Of a DNA stretch of 5,799 nucleotides, positions 5,209 to 5,799 are shown in pieces. This DNA is from Acidimicrobiia bacterium (GTDB lineage: Bacteria; Actinomycetota; Acidimicrobiia; Spongiisociales; UBA5794). The notes under the pieces are model-generated. The model had not been told where the DNA came from. It worked only from the letters and a program-made list of their open reading frames with translations, and searched no databases. The stretch spans positions 1-5,799 of the forward strand of contig JAUXCV010000115.1 of the NCBI GenBank assembly GCA_030618675.1, read 5' to 3'. The position numbers were made by a program, and so were the translations under genes. Position 1 is the first letter of the stretch; each line of letters begins with the position of its first letter.

Positions 5209-5376
5209 CTAGGAGTGCGCTGAGCAATACATGTCACCCGCCTCGACGATCAGGCATCGCCACTCGCCGTGGCTTCGGCTCCGCCATTCCGACACAAGGA
5301 GTGGCGAAACCTCATCCTTGCGCCTGGCGCGCCTGACCGCCGATCCGGTCAACGGCATTACTCAGCACACTCCTAG
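5209..5376. mobile_element. MITE-like module with 20-bp terminal inverted repeats bounded by TA
   Basis: CTAGGAGTGCGCTGAGCAAT (5209-5228) is inverted at the right end as ATTACTCAGCACACTCCTAG (5357-5376), with 18 of 20 positions matching. Both ends carry TA next to GGAGTG/CACTCC (TA at 5210-5211 and 5374-5375), as expected for elements that duplicate a TA target, such as the IS630/Tc1-mariner group. The 168-bp unit has no gene. It contains several hairpins: CGCCATTCC/GGAGTGGCG (5282-5306), TGACCG/CGGTCA (5334-5351) and GCCAC/GTGGC (5259-5273). In minus-strand RNA the two end mismatches become G-U pairs, so the ends would pair fully. A structured RNA is the alternative reading. Assignment to a transposon family is inference. 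Confidence 0.5.
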
Positions 5377-5405
5377 CTCGGCACGCCTCCCCCACCCGCA
5401 ACGAG

Positions 5406-5435
5406 AGAGGCCCCGGGCATCTGCCCGGGGCCTCT
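5406..5435 (-). terminator. Strong intrinsic-type terminator of pnp
   Basis: AGAGGCCCCGGGCA (5406-5419) and TGCCCGGGGCCTCT (5422-5435) form a perfect 14-bp stem. On the minus strand it begins 22 bases after the pnp stop. The downstream tail is only mildly T-rich (CTCGTT), which is common in GC-rich genomes. It may also stop transcription coming from the left. Confidence 0.8.
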
Positions 5436-5456
5436 GTTCGTTCGTAGATGGTGCTT

Positions 5457-5799
5457 CTAGGAAGCGCCATCCTCGAAGTCGTCTTCGAACGACACGACGG
5501 TCCGGCCGGGCTTGGCCTCGCCACCGCGATCGTTGCCACGATCACGGTTGCGATCGCGGTCCCGTCCACCGCGATCACGGCCGCCACGGTCGCGATTGCG
5601 ATCACGGTTGCCGTCACGGCGTCCTTCGTTCCGATCCGAACGACCTTCGTCGCTCTTCCGCTCGGAGCCACCGTCGTCCGACGGCGCCGGAGCGCCGGCC
5701 AGGTCAAGGCTGACCTTGCCGCGATCGTCGATCTCGCGAACCACGACATCGACCTTGTCACCGAGGGCGAGCACGTCCTCGACCTTGTCGATGCGCTTT
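5457..5799 (-). CDS. pnp: Polyribonucleotide nucleotidyltransferase (PNPase), C-terminal part
   Basis: Only the last 113 codons are in the window; the gene continues past the right edge. KRIDKVEDVLALGDKV followed by VDVVVREIDDRGKVSLDLAG is the typical end of the PNPase S1 RNA-binding domain. PNPase degrades RNA 3' to 5' by phosphorolysis and takes part in mRNA turnover. After the S1 domain comes a tail of about 78 residues: an acidic/serine stretch (APAPSDDGGSERKSDEG), then a run of Arg, Asp, Asn and Gly (such as DRGGRDRGGRDRDRNRDRG), and an acidic tip VVSFEDDFEDGAS. The tail is certainly disordered and could bind RNA or proteins. A 13-bp direct repeat, CGATCACGGTTGC (5539-5551 and 5599-5611), shows that it grew partly by internal duplication. 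Another S1-domain protein is possible but fits less well. The stop is followed by a strong terminator. Confidence 0.87.
   Translation of the reverse strand, partial: KRIDKVEDVLALGDKVDVVVREIDDRGKVSLDLAGAPAPSDDGGSERKSDEGRSDRNEGRRDGNRDRNRDRGGRDRGGRDRDRNRDRGNDRGGEAKPGRTVVSFEDDFEDGAS

Noticed and set aside
5231..5713. Plus-strand Arg/His-rich open frame
   Set aside because: It crosses the MITE-like module and the pnp terminator and is antisense to the pnp tail; its composition mirrors that repeat-rich tail.

Overview
This 5.8 kb window is GC-rich and looks like ordinary chromosome of a high-GC bacterium, most likely an actinobacterium (Actinomycetota). The best taxonomic clue is a perfect 16-bp LexA operator of the type known from Actinobacteria and Bacillus, TCGAAC-N4-GTTCGA. 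It stands in front of a split ImuA/ImuB mutasome pair. TANNNT-type -10 boxes placed almost directly against start codons (apparent leaderless mRNAs) fit the same assignment. I cannot place it below phylum level.

Layout, left to right. Bases 1-1065 (minus) hold most of a YcaQ/HTH_42-family DNA glycosylase-like protein that runs off the left edge. It is divergent from a PlsC-type acyltransferase (1100-1843, plus), and the 34 bp between them carry a nearly symmetrical TACGCTA that offers a -10 box to both strands. plsC converges on imuB (1882-3354, minus), and the 38 bp between them consist of short TACTG-containing repeats. imuA (3287-3970, minus) precedes imuB and overlaps it by 68 bp. The first ~35 codons of imuA contain two arrays of degenerate heptamers. 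Between imuA and the divergent dodecin gene (4067-4273, plus) lies the LexA box, exactly filling the 17-bp spacer of the imuA promoter and lying where the dodecin -35 should be.

Bases 4274-4762 hold no gene I can support, only small repeats and one hairpin. A small three-helix membrane protein with a CxxC motif (4763-5107, plus) has a leaderless-type promoter. Bases 5209-5376 form a 168-bp module with 20-bp imperfect terminal inverted repeats bounded by TA, which resembles a non-autonomous mobile element (MITE). A strong hairpin terminator (5406-5435) then serves the 3' end of pnp (5457 to the right edge, minus). The visible pnp part encodes the end of the S1 domain and an unusual Arg/Asp/Gly-rich tail with an acidic tip.

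Functionally, the core of the window is an SOS-inducible translesion synthesis cassette: ImuA and ImuB are the accessory factors of the error-prone polymerase DnaE2/ImuC, which is not in the window. A YcaQ-family crosslink or alkylation repair protein lies nearby. Dodecin (flavin storage), the acyltransferase and PNPase are housekeeping neighbours, although dodecin may share LexA control. I see no phage, CRISPR, toxin-antitoxin or defence locus. The least explained material is the heptamer/octamer repeats that flank and enter the imuAB operon, and the MITE-like module.
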